NCBI GenBank assembly: GCA_946886365.1
Contig: CAMPIM010000002.1
Location: forward strand, 1 to 64,000
Reading direction: 5' to 3'
Source of the DNA: an uncultured Novosphingobium sp.
GTDB lineage: Bacteria; Pseudomonadota; Alphaproteobacteria; Sphingomonadales; Sphingomonadaceae
DNA length: 64,000 nt
Of the stretch, positions 27,722-36,388 are shown piece by piece (position 1 is the first letter of the stretch; each line of letters begins with the position of its first letter). The notes under the pieces are model-generated. The model had not been told where the DNA came from. It saw only the letters and a list, made by a program, of their open reading frames with translations, and made no database searches. The position numbers were made by a program, and so were the translations under genes.

Positions 27722-29281
27722 TCAGGCAGCCTCCAAGGCGCTGTGGACGACGGCTTTCAGTAAGCGGGAGCGGGTTCGTTCGCCCGTGGTGATGCTGGCT
27801 TCGAGCTGATCGCACAGCCCCATCAACGCATCGACCTTAGCGACGATGCGGTGCTGTTCGGCGAGTGGGGGCACCGGCACCGCAAAGTTACGAAGAGGGC
27901 GAAGCGCGATGGTCGGCTGTGCCGTACCTGTAGTGCTGCTCGCAGCTTGATCATAGACGAGAGGCGAAGCCAGAAGCAGCAACAGGAACCGGATTTCCAT
28001 GGTCTTGGCCGGTTTCAAAATGGCAATATGGCGTTGCACACAAAAGTCTCGGTCGCTGTCTACCAAGGCTGGCCGACCGAAGGTTGCCCCGACAACTGTG
28101 TAGAGAATGTCGCCCTTCGCTGGCGTTCGGTATGCAGGCAACGCCCGAAAATAGCTTTCGGGGACAAGCCGACAGCCGTCGAAATCCAATCGACCAGTGG
28201 TGACGTTGCCGATAGTTAGAAACGCTATGCCTTGATCCGCTCTTGGCGGTGGCTGGTGGTCGCCGTCTGTCACTACCCTAAATAACTGACACAACCGAAC
28301 CCAAGACCAACCAGAAGGCGCGCCAAACGGGGCCGTATCCTCGGCGAATGGCTCTGGCTTTGCTCTGGCAACGCGGTTTTCCGAACAATACGCCTCGATG
28401 TCGTCGCTGGTCCGCTTTAACAACGCCGCCGCCGGTTCATCGGCCGCATCCTGCACCACTAACTTGCCGCGCACGGCGACGTTGAGGATGGTCTGGCGCA
28501 GTTGCTTGATCTGGTCGAGGCGGGCGGTGAGTGGGGCAAGGTTGGCTAGCGCAAAGCGGGCTTCTTCCCCGAATGTTTCGGGATCGGAGGTTTTAAGTTT
28601 CGCCAAAGTGGATAGCGTGAAACTGTCACGCGCCGCCTCGCGCTCTGCCCGCGCCGCCTCAAGCTGATCGCACAGGGCCATCAACTCATCGACCTTGGCG
28701 ACAATGCGGTGCTGTTCGGCAATTGTTGGCAATCTAACCGGCCATGCTTTGAGAATTTTCTGACTGATGTTTTGCTGTGCGACGCCTTGTCCTCGTCCCA
28801 GGAGGTCCTCGCGAAGGCTGCGGAGTAGCCAAAAAAGAAAGTCTCGAGTGACGCAATCCTTGGAGGGATGGCAGTGGGCTATAGCTTGGTTCGTCGCGCA
28901 GGGCATTGCGTTGATGCCCAATTTGCCAATGGACCCATACATCGCAATCAAAACGGCGCCGGGTTCAACGATCTTCGCGGCGGAGTTTTCTACTCCACTC
29001 CGCGTGATCGTCGATTGGCTACCCTCGACAATCCCATCATTCAGATCCCCGATTACCAGCCATGGAATGGTGCCACCGTAATATTCTGGGTGTGCCTTCG
29101 ACGGCGTTCCTCCACTGCCCCACCGCCCTATTTCGCCAAGTGTTGTCGTGAGCCATGGCCCCATGTATCCTGTGATCCGACCACGGATCGCCAATGCGAT
29201 TACGAGCGTTCTAAGCCGAGCGATGGCATCGGGCGCGTCCGCGATACGCGCATAGTATTCCAGCAATAGCGCGGCGTTCAT
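27722..29281 (-). CDS. hsdS: Type I restriction-modification specificity subunit HsdS
   Basis: HsdS sets the bipartite recognition sequence for the HsdM and HsdR subunits. The 519-residue protein has two target-recognition domains, each ending in a near-identical segment: AEQHRIVAKVDELMALCDQL near residue 205 and AEQHRIVAKVDALMGLCDQL near 475. These start the conserved spacer helices. TRD1 begins GRWGSGGTPSKAHPEYYGG and TRD2 GWSWVRLCQLFRVVTDGDHQ. Its ATG overlaps the hsdM TGA. Its stop abuts the convergent integrase stop with no spacer. The target sequence cannot be read from the protein. Confidence 0.93.
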   Translation of the reverse strand: MNAALLLEYYARIADAPDAIARLRTLVIALAIRGRITGYMGPWLTTTLGEIGRWGSGGTPSKAHPEYYGGTIPWLVIGDLNDGIVEGSQSTITRSGVENSAAKIVEPGAVLIAMYGSIGKLGINAMPCATNQAIAHCHPSKDCVTRDFLFWLLRSLREDLLGRGQGVAQQNISQKILKAWPVRLPTIAEQHRIVAKVDELMALCDQLEAARAEREAARDSFTLSTLAKLKTSDPETFGEEARFALANLAPLTARLDQIKQLRQTILNVAVRGKLVVQDAADEPAAALLKRTSDDIEAYCSENRVARAKPEPFAEDTAPFGAPSGWSWVRLCQLFRVVTDGDHQPPPRADQGIAFLTIGNVTTGRLDFDGCRLVPESYFRALPAYRTPAKGDILYTVVGATFGRPALVDSDRDFCVQRHIAILKPAKTMEIRFLLLLLASPLVYDQAASSTTGTAQPTIALRPLRNFAVPVPPLAEQHRIVAKVDALMGLCDQLEASITTGERTRSRLLKAVVHSALEAA

Positions 29282-30735
29282 CGAGCCAGTGCCTCGGCCA
29301 GAATGGCTTGCAGTTGCGCGCGCAGGTCTGCCGCCTTAGCTTCGGCCTGATCTAGCTTTGCCAGCAATTCTGCCGGATCGCCGTGGTCGGCCTCTTCGCT
29401 ATGCGGGTTCTTGAAATCGAGGTTGTAGCCGCGTGCCTTGACCTCGTCGGCGCTAACCTTCCATGCCTGCGGGACTTCCTCGCGGTCTTGGCGCTCCGCA
29501 CCGCCCCACCATTCCACGCAAGGGGCGAAATGCTCCACGCGGATCGGCTTGGTCATCGAATAGGCCTTCTGCCCCGCTGGCACCTGATGTTCGTAGAACC
29601 AGATGTCCTTAGTTGGCTCGCCTTTCTCGAAAAACAGCAGGTTGGTGCCGATGGAGGCATAAGGCTTGAACACGGAATTGGGCAGGCGAACGATGGTGTG
29701 GAGGTTACACTCTTCGAGCAGCGCCTCTTTCAGCCGGGTCTTCACGCCTTCGCCGAACAGGCTGCCATCCGGTAACACGATGGCCGCCACACCGCCCTTG
29801 CGCAGCAGGCGGATGAACAGAGCCAGGAACAGGTCCGCCGTCTCGCGCGTGCGGAAGTGCTGGGGGAAGTTGCTTTCAATGCCGTCCTCCTCCTTGCCGC
29901 CGAAGGGCGGATTGGTGAGGATCACATCGACGCGGTCCTTCTGCTCCCACGAGATGTAGGGGCGGGCCAGCGTGTTGTCGTGCCGCACGAAGCTGGGGTC
30001 TTCGACGCCGTGGAGCAGCATGTTGGTCACGCAGAGCATATGCGGCAGCGGCTTCTTTTCCACCGCGCGCAAGCTTTGCTGCATCAGCGCCTCGTCCTCG
30101 GGCCGCTTCACGTAGCGGTCGCGCATGTGCTTCATTGCGCAGGTGAGGAAGCCGCCCGTGCCGCAGGAGGGATCGAAGATGATCTCGCCCGGCTTGGGGT
30201 CGATGCGGTCCACCATGAAGGCGGTGACGGCGCGGGGGGTGTAATACTCGCCAGCGTTGCCGGCGGATTGCAGATCGTTGAGCAGTTGCTCGTAAACGTC
30301 GCCGAAGTGCTGTCGCTCGGACAGATTGTTGAAATCGATATCGTTGATCTTGTTGACAACCTGTCGCAGCAACTGCCCGGATTTCATATAGTTGTAGGCA
30401 TCCTCGAATACGTCGCGCACGACGCGGCGGCGGTCGCCGGGCTGGCTGGTAGGCTTCAAGCCCTTCATCGCCGGGAACAGTTCGTCGTTGACGAAGGCGA
30501 GTAGCGCCTCGCCGGTCAGTCCTTCCGGTTCGGCGGCCCAATTGCGCCACTGGAACTGTTCGGGAACCGGCGACTGGTAGCCATCCCGCATCAATTCCAA
30601 TTCCTGATCCTGATCGTCGATGATCTTCAGGAAGAAAAGCCAGCAAAGCTGGCTGATGCGCTGGGCGTCACCATCGACGCCGCTGTCCTTGCGCATAATG
30701 TCTTGAATGGATTTGACGACAGTGCGAACCGACAT
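29278..30735 (-). CDS. hsdM: Type I restriction-modification methyltransferase subunit HsdM
   Basis: HsdM methylates adenine in the site defined by HsdS, using S-adenosylmethionine. The 485-residue protein has the N-terminal helical domain (about 1-140, MSVRTVVKSIQDIMRKDSG), SAM-binding DPSCGTGGFL near 188, and the catalytic NPPFGGKE (NPPF) near 273. It is the middle gene of a three-gene run, with three bases between the hsdR stop and its ATG, and its stop overlaps hsdS. M2S modification activity should be self-sufficient. Confidence 0.95.
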   Translation of the reverse strand: MSVRTVVKSIQDIMRKDSGVDGDAQRISQLCWLFFLKIIDDQDQELELMRDGYQSPVPEQFQWRNWAAEPEGLTGEALLAFVNDELFPAMKGLKPTSQPGDRRRVVRDVFEDAYNYMKSGQLLRQVVNKINDIDFNNLSERQHFGDVYEQLLNDLQSAGNAGEYYTPRAVTAFMVDRIDPKPGEIIFDPSCGTGGFLTCAMKHMRDRYVKRPEDEALMQQSLRAVEKKPLPHMLCVTNMLLHGVEDPSFVRHDNTLARPYISWEQKDRVDVILTNPPFGGKEEDGIESNFPQHFRTRETADLFLALFIRLLRKGGVAAIVLPDGSLFGEGVKTRLKEALLEECNLHTIVRLPNSVFKPYASIGTNLLFFEKGEPTKDIWFYEHQVPAGQKAYSMTKPIRVEHFAPCVEWWGGAERQDREEVPQAWKVSADEVKARGYNLDFKNPHSEEADHGDPAELLAKLDQAEAKAADLRAQLQAILAEALAR

Positions 30736-30738
30736 TGA

Positions 30739-33198
30739 TTAAGCAACTTCCTGATAAAGTTCGTTTTGCAGGGCGTGGACGGCATCTTCGAAGCCTGCCT
30801 TGCCACCGAACGCCTTGATGAGCTGGACCGGGGTGCCGAGCGTGTTCAGCGGCGGGATGCGCAGCACGTTGGTATCGTCAAGATTGAGAACCCCTTCGTC
30901 GGCATACTTGTCGAGCAGGGCGCGCAGCACGGCGCGGGCCTGATCACCATATTTGGCGAAAACATCGCGTTTCTGCACATTCTCCGCTCGCTCACGGCGG
31001 GTCAGCGGCTTGCGATCAAAGGCAACGTGGCAAATAAGGTCGAACGGATCGAGGTCTTTGCAGAGTTCATCCGCGATAACATTGAGCGCGAGGCCTTCCG
31101 ATGATAATTCATCAACCAGCGCCTGTTTGCGTTCAGCACCATTCCACCGGGTAAGGAAATCATCCAAGCTGGCGAAATGCTTGCGCAGGGCTTTTTTCGT
31201 GAAGTCTCTCAGGCTTTCGGTGACGAGCTTGCCGCTCTCGTCCAGATATTCCACGCGCTCCGCCACAATGATGACGGGCACGCCATCGACATAGACCTTG
31301 CCACGCCTGCCGCCGTCATCGGTGACGGTGATGTCCGGCGTGTCGCCGCCGTCGATGATGGTTTCGCCCTCGCCGGGTTGGTCGCTCTGGTCGTCGCCGG
31401 GGTCGACGATAGTATTGTCCTCATCGGGCGGCATGACAGGTTCGTCTTCGCCCGGCTCATAAATTTGCACGGGTTCGCCATCGAAATCCGGGTCGGCGAA
31501 GTGGTTCGTAGCCCCCCGGAAATCCATCAGCGTGAAGAAAAACTTGCGGGTGTCTTCGTGAACGCGGGTGCCGCGCCCGACGATTTGCTTGAACTCGGTC
31601 ATCGATCCAACGTCGCGGTCGAGGACGATCAGCCGGCAGGTCTGCGCATCGACGCCGGTGGAGAGCAGCCGTGATGTCGTGACCAAGACCGGATAGCGGC
31701 TTTCGGGGTCGATGAAGTTGCCAAGCTGCGCCTGACCTTCGGGGTCGTTGCCCGTTATCCGCATGACGTAGCGCGAGTTCTCCGCCACTAGGTCGGCATT
31801 CTCGTTGATGAGAGCCTGCCGCATGCGCGCCGCGTGTTCCTGATCGACGCAGAAGACGATGGTCTTCTGGTAGCGGTCCCCGCTTTCTTTCAGGAATTCC
31901 GTGACTTTGCGGGCGACGAGCTTGGTCCGGTCATCCAGCACCAGTGTGCGGTCGAAATCGCGGGTGTTGTAGATCCGGTCCTCGACCTCGTTGCCCTCGC
32001 GATCAAGCTGGCCCTTCTCTGGCCGATAGCCCTGAATGTCGCGGTCCACGTGGACCTTGATGACCTTATAGGGCGCAAGGAATCCATCCCGGATGCCCTG
32101 TTTCAAAGTATAGCTGTAAACGGGCTCGCCGAAGTAGTAGATGTTGGACGCGTAGCGGGTTTCCTTGGGCGTCGCGGTCAGGCCGATCTGCGTGGCCTCA
32201 GAGAAATGCTCAAGGATTTCGCGCCACGCGCTATCCTCCGCTGCGCTGCCTCGGTGGCACTCGTCGATAACGATCAGGTCGAAGAAGCTGGGCGAGAACT
32301 CCTTGAACAGCTTTTGCCGTTCCTCCGGCCCGGTGATCGCTTGATACAGCCCAAGGTAAATTTCGTAGGCGGTATCGACGCGACGTTTTTTATCCATCGC
32401 CATTGGCAGGTCGATGCTGGTGCCGTCATCGCGTTCGATAGTTTTGGCGTTGGCGGACAGCTTGGCCATAGCCGGGCCGAATGGCCGGAAGTCATTGACC
32501 ATGGTCTGATCGACCAGCACATTGCGGTCGGCGAGAAACAGGACCCGCTTCTTATGCCCGCCCTTCCACAAGCGCCAGATGATCTGAAACGCCGTGTAGG
32601 TTTTGCCCGTGCCAGTTGCCATCACAAGCAAAATCCGGTTCTGGCCGGTGGCAATGGCTTCCATGGCCGCGTTGACGGCGTTGACCTGATAATAGCGCGG
32701 CTGCTTGCCGCTGCCGTCATCATAATAATCTTCAAGGACTATCTTCTCGCCTTTGGGCGTTAGGCCCTTCCACGCGGCATATCGCTGCCATAGCTCGCCC
32801 GGCGCTGGAAAGGCATCAAGGGCTAGCGTGATTTCGCGTGCATCGCTTGCGCCGGTGCGGTCATGGAATACAAAGCCATCGCCGTTCGACGCAAATACGA
32901 AGGGGATATCGAGGCTTTTTGCGTATTCCAGCGCTTGCTGCATCCCCGCACCTATGGGCTGGGTGTTGTCCTTGGCCTCAATCAGCGCCAGCGGGATATT
33001 CGGCTTATAGTAAAGCACATAGTCAGCGCGTTTGCCTTGACCTCGGCTGACCATCTTGCCGCGCACAATGATGCGGCCTTTCGTAAAGCTGACTTCTTCC
33101 CTGATCTGCGTCATTTCATCCCAACCGGCCTGTTTGACCGCGGGCGTGATAAACTTCGTGCAAATGTCGCGTTCACTTAAGGATCGTTTGTTGAGCAT
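30739..33198 (-). CDS. hsdR: Type I restriction endonuclease subunit HsdR
   Basis: HsdR translocates DNA using ATP and cuts at a distance from unmethylated sites. The 819-residue protein has a PD-(D/E)XK nuclease with LIEAKDNTQPIG near residue 70 and Walker A MATGTGKTYTAF near 190. It has the DEAD-box variant DECHRG near 305 and the helicase motif VGRGTRVHEDT near 540. A low-complexity acidic segment (about 570-620, PGEDEPVMPPDEDN) sits between motor and C-terminal domains, as in EcoEI-like subunits. The chosen ATG at 33198 follows GGGGTGG; the frame's upstream 45 residues look non-coding. Confidence 0.93.
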   Translation of the reverse strand: MLNKRSLSERDICTKFITPAVKQAGWDEMTQIREEVSFTKGRIIVRGKMVSRGQGKRADYVLYYKPNIPLALIEAKDNTQPIGAGMQQALEYAKSLDIPFVFASNGDGFVFHDRTGASDAREITLALDAFPAPGELWQRYAAWKGLTPKGEKIVLEDYYDDGSGKQPRYYQVNAVNAAMEAIATGQNRILLVMATGTGKTYTAFQIIWRLWKGGHKKRVLFLADRNVLVDQTMVNDFRPFGPAMAKLSANAKTIERDDGTSIDLPMAMDKKRRVDTAYEIYLGLYQAITGPEERQKLFKEFSPSFFDLIVIDECHRGSAAEDSAWREILEHFSEATQIGLTATPKETRYASNIYYFGEPVYSYTLKQGIRDGFLAPYKVIKVHVDRDIQGYRPEKGQLDREGNEVEDRIYNTRDFDRTLVLDDRTKLVARKVTEFLKESGDRYQKTIVFCVDQEHAARMRQALINENADLVAENSRYVMRITGNDPEGQAQLGNFIDPESRYPVLVTTSRLLSTGVDAQTCRLIVLDRDVGSMTEFKQIVGRGTRVHEDTRKFFFTLMDFRGATNHFADPDFDGEPVQIYEPGEDEPVMPPDEDNTIVDPGDDQSDQPGEGETIIDGGDTPDITVTDDGGRRGKVYVDGVPVIIVAERVEYLDESGKLVTESLRDFTKKALRKHFASLDDFLTRWNGAERKQALVDELSSEGLALNVIADELCKDLDPFDLICHVAFDRKPLTRRERAENVQKRDVFAKYGDQARAVLRALLDKYADEGVLNLDDTNVLRIPPLNTLGTPVQLIKAFGGKAGFEDAVHALQNELYQEVA

Positions 33199-33442
33199 GT
33201 GTCCACCCCGTGCGAGCCCGACCCTACGGTCAAGACCATTACCTCGCCAGAGCAAGTGAAAATTTTTCTGCAGCGAACGATGAAAGACGCGGAAAGAGCA
33301 GCCTAATGCTGGCGATGATACTAGGAATACCACACTTCTAACTATCGAACCAAAGCACTGGCATTCTCGCGCACATCAGCCGTTTGGAAATATTAACCGC
33401 GAAAATACGGGCAATGTTCTGTAAGAGGTAATTTTTGAAAAC
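33199..33442. promoter_or_regulatory. AT-richer region upstream of hsdR
   Basis: No convincing gene lies between hsdR and the terminator of the upstream exonuclease gene. The stretch is clearly less GC-rich than the coding regions. It must contain the promoter of hsdR-hsdM-hsdS, but I could not pick a convincing -35/-10 pair. No controller-protein gene is present. Confidence 0.4.
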
Positions 33443-33477
33443 GATGGGTCCCTCGTCCGGTTATTGCGGGACCCATC
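33433..33477 (-). terminator. Terminator after the PolB-like exonuclease gene
   Basis: A perfect 10-bp inverted repeat, GATGGGTCCC at 33443-33452 and GGGACCCATC at 33468-33477, has a 15-base loop. Read on the minus strand it is followed by GTTTTCAAAAATT, a moderately T-rich tail. It lies just after the stop of the leftward exonuclease gene and would insulate hsdR from that operon. Confidence 0.65.
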
Positions 33478-33484
33478 ATATCCT

Positions 33485-34372
33485 TTACGCTGCCTTCATA
33501 TCCAACCAAGGTGCCAGCACTAGTGCGTCCTTAGAGGCCTTATGCATTAGCCCCTGGAACCGACTGGAACGCCTCGCTTCTAACGCGGCGACATAGCCAC
33601 GCCCGGCACGCAATTCGCACACCCGCCTCAGGATGCGATCTTCGGCCAGATCGGCATCGACACGCGGATCATGCAGTTTGCGCCAACGGCAAAGCAACAA
33701 TGCCGTCGCGATCACATCGCCTTCGCATTGTTCCTGGACCAGATCCCATTTCCCGGCCTCGATCAGCCGCGCGATTGCGAAGGCAGGAGCCGACAGCTTC
33801 GCCGGAATGTCGAATGCCGCGAGCAGTTCGGACTCGTGGATCGGTTTCATTTTCATGTTCGCCGTCGCCACGCGGGCGAAATCGACATGACGCTGCCGCC
33901 CGTCACCGCCGAACGCCAGCCAGCGCCATGCCCCCGGCAAGGTCAGGCCATAGCGCATGGCCGCGCATACCAGCATCGGCAAGTCATGGAATGACCCTGC
34001 CCAACTGACGAGATCGGCGTCGGCCGGGGCGTCGGCCAGCACTTCCAGGATGCCCTCGACAATCTCCTTCTCGCTGTGATCCGGCGCCGACAGGGTGACG
34101 AAGCGCGACACGTCGACATTGCCGTCCGGGTGCTCGATCAGAACCATGGCGCAGGCCGTGGTGATGGACTGAAATATCCAGCGGGGGGTCTTGAGCGGAT
34201 CTTCGGCGCGTTTGTAACCGCGCCGACCCGGCGCATCGTCGTCGTTGTCACTGGGCGTCCAGCGTTCGATCTGCTGGTAACGCCGGTGACCGCTTTCATC
34301 GATCACAGCGCTTTCGAGATCGAAGATGATCCACGAACGGGTGCGGGCTTCGGATTTGATATCGATGTGCAT
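33485..34372 (-). CDS. PolB-like predicted 3'-5' exonuclease (DEDD fold)
   Basis: The 295-residue protein resembles predicted 3'-5' exonucleases related to the proofreading domain of DNA polymerase B. Motif ExoI is FDLES (D18, E20). A middle acidic motif lies in SWAGSFHDLPML near 130, and the last Asp is in CEGDVIATALL near 220. There is no polymerase domain. The ATG at 34372 has a GGAGAG site and gives a clean N-terminus (MHIDIKSEARTRSWIIFDLES). It is the last gene of a minus-strand set with an unknown gene and a DnaQ-like exonuclease. Its role in the element, replication or defence, is unknown. Confidence 0.75.
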   Translation of the reverse strand: MHIDIKSEARTRSWIIFDLESAVIDESGHRRYQQIERWTPSDNDDDAPGRRGYKRAEDPLKTPRWIFQSITTACAMVLIEHPDGNVDVSRFVTLSAPDHSEKEIVEGILEVLADAPADADLVSWAGSFHDLPMLVCAAMRYGLTLPGAWRWLAFGGDGRQRHVDFARVATANMKMKPIHESELLAAFDIPAKLSAPAFAIARLIEAGKWDLVQEQCEGDVIATALLLCRWRKLHDPRVDADLAEDRILRRVCELRAGRGYVAALEARRSSRFQGLMHKASKDALVLAPWLDMKAA

Positions 34373-34456
34373 AGCTACTCTCCGCCGGGGCGTGCCCGGC
34401 CTGTATGAAGGGGAAAATGTTGGAAGGCGCACTGCCGTGGCAGTCCGCCATGATGT

Positions 34457-34993
34457 TCAGCCGAACCGGACGATGATCCCAGCGTCCGCCTCCGGTTCGA
34501 CCCAGTCCGCGCCCGGCGGCACGAAACGGTTGTTCTCCAGCAGTTCCTCGCCCATCTCTGCTGCGGTCGCCTTGATCCGCTTCATGGCGAGCTTGCGGCC
34601 CGTTCCGATGCTTTTGGGCTTGCCCGGCACCCGGACCAGCGAACCACGCCGGTCGATGGCGAAAAACTCGTCCGCGCGCGTGCTGACGAGGATGAGCGGC
34701 GCCTGGTCGTTGGCGGCATAGGGCACCAGGCGGTCCACGATGTCCGTGGTCAGCAACTCGCGATAGGCGATGGTGAACCCGGTCGGTTCGCTCGCCTTGA
34801 CGCTGGCCCAGCCCGTGTAGATCACATCCTTGTGCAGGAGTTGGGCGATGCGGGCGATCTCGTTGCCGACGGCAAAATCCATCACCTGCCCGGACGAAAA
34901 ACCGATGCAGTCATTCGCGGGCTTGAAGAGCGGCCAGCCCATTTCGCGACGGACCGCGAGCATGAAGTTTTGGTGGCGCAAGGTTATTTCCAT
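34457..34993 (-). CDS. Unknown protein between two exonuclease genes
   Basis: I do not recognise this 178-residue protein. It is mixed alpha/beta, with no signal peptide, membrane helix or cysteine cluster. It ends VEPEADAGIIVRFG. The stretch MEITLRHQNFMLAVRREMGWPLF opens it, and a basic segment (VPGKPKSIGTGRKLAMKRIKATAAE) lies near residues 125-150. The ATG at 34993 follows AAGGAAG by seven bases; a start at 35059 would add 22 hydrophilic residues. It lies 84 bp upstream of the PolB-like exonuclease gene and 118 bp downstream of the DnaQ-like one, so the three probably form one transcript. Confidence 0.65.
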   Translation of the reverse strand: MEITLRHQNFMLAVRREMGWPLFKPANDCIGFSSGQVMDFAVGNEIARIAQLLHKDVIYTGWASVKASEPTGFTIAYRELLTTDIVDRLVPYAANDQAPLILVSTRADEFFAIDRRGSLVRVPGKPKSIGTGRKLAMKRIKATAAEMGEELLENNRFVPPGADWVEPEADAGIIVRFG

Positions 34994-35111
34994 TTGTCTA
35001 CTTCCTTCTTGTGACGGCCTGTTGGCCGGAGCATTTTTCCGTTCTTTCACGGTGCTCATTTCTTCTGATTTTCAATTCTGTGAGCGCGCCCGCAGGCGCG
35101 CCGTCTTCCCT

Positions 35112-35996
35112 TCAGCGATGCCGCTGGTTCCATGTGATCGGCAGCATCCGGGGCGCAGGACCATGCGGCGCTATTTCGGTGCGGAACCACCGCTCCTCCT
35201 CGGCGCATTCGTCCTGCGCTATCTCGATCCACCAGACCCGCTGACGCGGATCCCAATGGTAGCCGCGCCCTTTCAGAAGGCTGCGCCGGCTGAACGGCGC
35301 GCCGTTCGCTTCGAAACGGATCGACGGCCGCTCTGCGCGGTCCAGCAACTTGCCGATGACCGTATTTCCGTCATCGAGACGGTGGGCGAGCAGATGGAGC
35401 AAGCTGATCACATCGGCCATTGCGCGGTGGGCTCCGTTGAACCAGCCGATCTGCATCAGCAGATGGCCCAGCTTCCGCCCGTCAAAGCCTTCAGCCAGCC
35501 AGTCGAAGTCCCTTGCCGAGCAGGCCCATGCCGCGCCTGCCAGGCCCGGCATGAGGTTCTCCAGAAAGGCGATGTCGAAGCTGGCGTTGTGGGCGATCCG
35601 CACATCCGCTCGGACCAAGGCTTGCTCAAGCCGATCCAGGTCGATGACCTTGCCCTCTACATCCGCGTCCGTCAGGCCGGTCAACCGACTGATCTGCGCC
35701 GGGATTGGCACGCCGGGATCGCGCAGCCCCTGCCCCCTGCTGACGATATCGATGATTTCGCCGCGCGCATCGACATCGATGGTCACGAAGGCGATATCTA
35801 TGATTTCGTCCACCAGCGGATCGGTGCCGGTGGTTTCGGTGTCCACGATGATGACACGTCGCACGGACGGATGCGCCTGCTCCATCAGCGGAAAATCCTC
35901 AAGCGTGGCGACGCGGTGCAGTATCCGTATATTCGGATCGCTCGCGTATGACGAAGGGGCCGCCTCTGACGAGGCGGTGCGGTTGATGTGCGTCAT
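35112..35996 (-). CDS. DnaQ-like 3'-5' exonuclease (DEDDh)
   Basis: The 294-residue protein carries an RNase H-fold DEDDh exonuclease like polymerase III epsilon. The motifs are VDTETTGTDP (D50, E52), HNASFDIAF near 136 and HRAMADV near 190. A C-terminal extension (about 220-294) contains RGYHWDPRQRVWWIEI and DECAEEERWF, and may recruit a partner. It is not the chromosomal dnaQ by context, since it sits inside a mobile element. The ATG at 35996 follows AGGAG; the longer frame adds 18 residues. It is divergent from the KfrA-like gene across a palindrome-rich 392-bp region. Confidence 0.85.
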   Translation of the reverse strand: MTHINRTASSEAAPSSYASDPNIRILHRVATLEDFPLMEQAHPSVRRVIIVDTETTGTDPLVDEIIDIAFVTIDVDARGEIIDIVSRGQGLRDPGVPIPAQISRLTGLTDADVEGKVIDLDRLEQALVRADVRIAHNASFDIAFLENLMPGLAGAAWACSARDFDWLAEGFDGRKLGHLLMQIGWFNGAHRAMADVISLLHLLAHRLDDGNTVIGKLLDRAERPSIRFEANGAPFSRRSLLKGRGYHWDPRQRVWWIEIAQDECAEEERWFRTEIAPHGPAPRMLPITWNQRHR

Positions 35997-36388
35997 GGTC
36001 GATAACTCCTGTTTGAACCGACCGAGCAACTGCGAGGCTTTTCCTCCCAATCTTCCCGATCAACAGGCTTCGCTGTCGAAGCGCCTTTTCGTGAGCCCCG
36101 ACGTGGTCGGCTGGCTCAGAGCGATTTCAAAACAATTTGCGGCATGACGAATGTTGCTTGCCGAAATCAGGAAATCATCCTAGCCGCTCTGAAAAATGAA
36201 GAAATCGTTGCATAATAACAACAGCGAGCGACTTCCTCGAAAATCCTGTTGGCATAAATGATCAACGATCCAATAACCTACCGTCTTTGCCTTCGCAAAG
36301 GTGGGTTCGGTCCCACTCTATTGTCCGAACCCCGTTCATCAACTGTACGTACATATGAATATGTGCGTATGGATACGGGAGTTATACA
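35997..36388. promoter_or_regulatory. Divergent palindrome-rich control region
   Basis: This 392-bp stretch separates the leftward exonuclease genes from the rightward KfrA-like gene and holds no convincing gene. Its centre is AT-rich (about 36120-36260). It contains perfect inverted repeats CTTTGC-CTTC-GCAAAG at 36285-36300 and GGGTTCGG/CCGAACCC at 36303-36332, and the longer palindrome listed separately. It probably carries promoters for both directions. Confidence 0.55.
36346..36369. promoter_or_regulatory. Candidate KfrA-type operator palindrome
   Basis: ACGTACATAT and ATATGTGCGT, spaced by two bases and extended by an outer T-A pair, form a palindrome with one mismatch. It ends 20 bases before the GTG of the KfrA-like gene. 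KfrA proteins bind inverted repeats at their own promoters, so autoregulation here is plausible. The link is inference from position. Confidence 0.5.
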
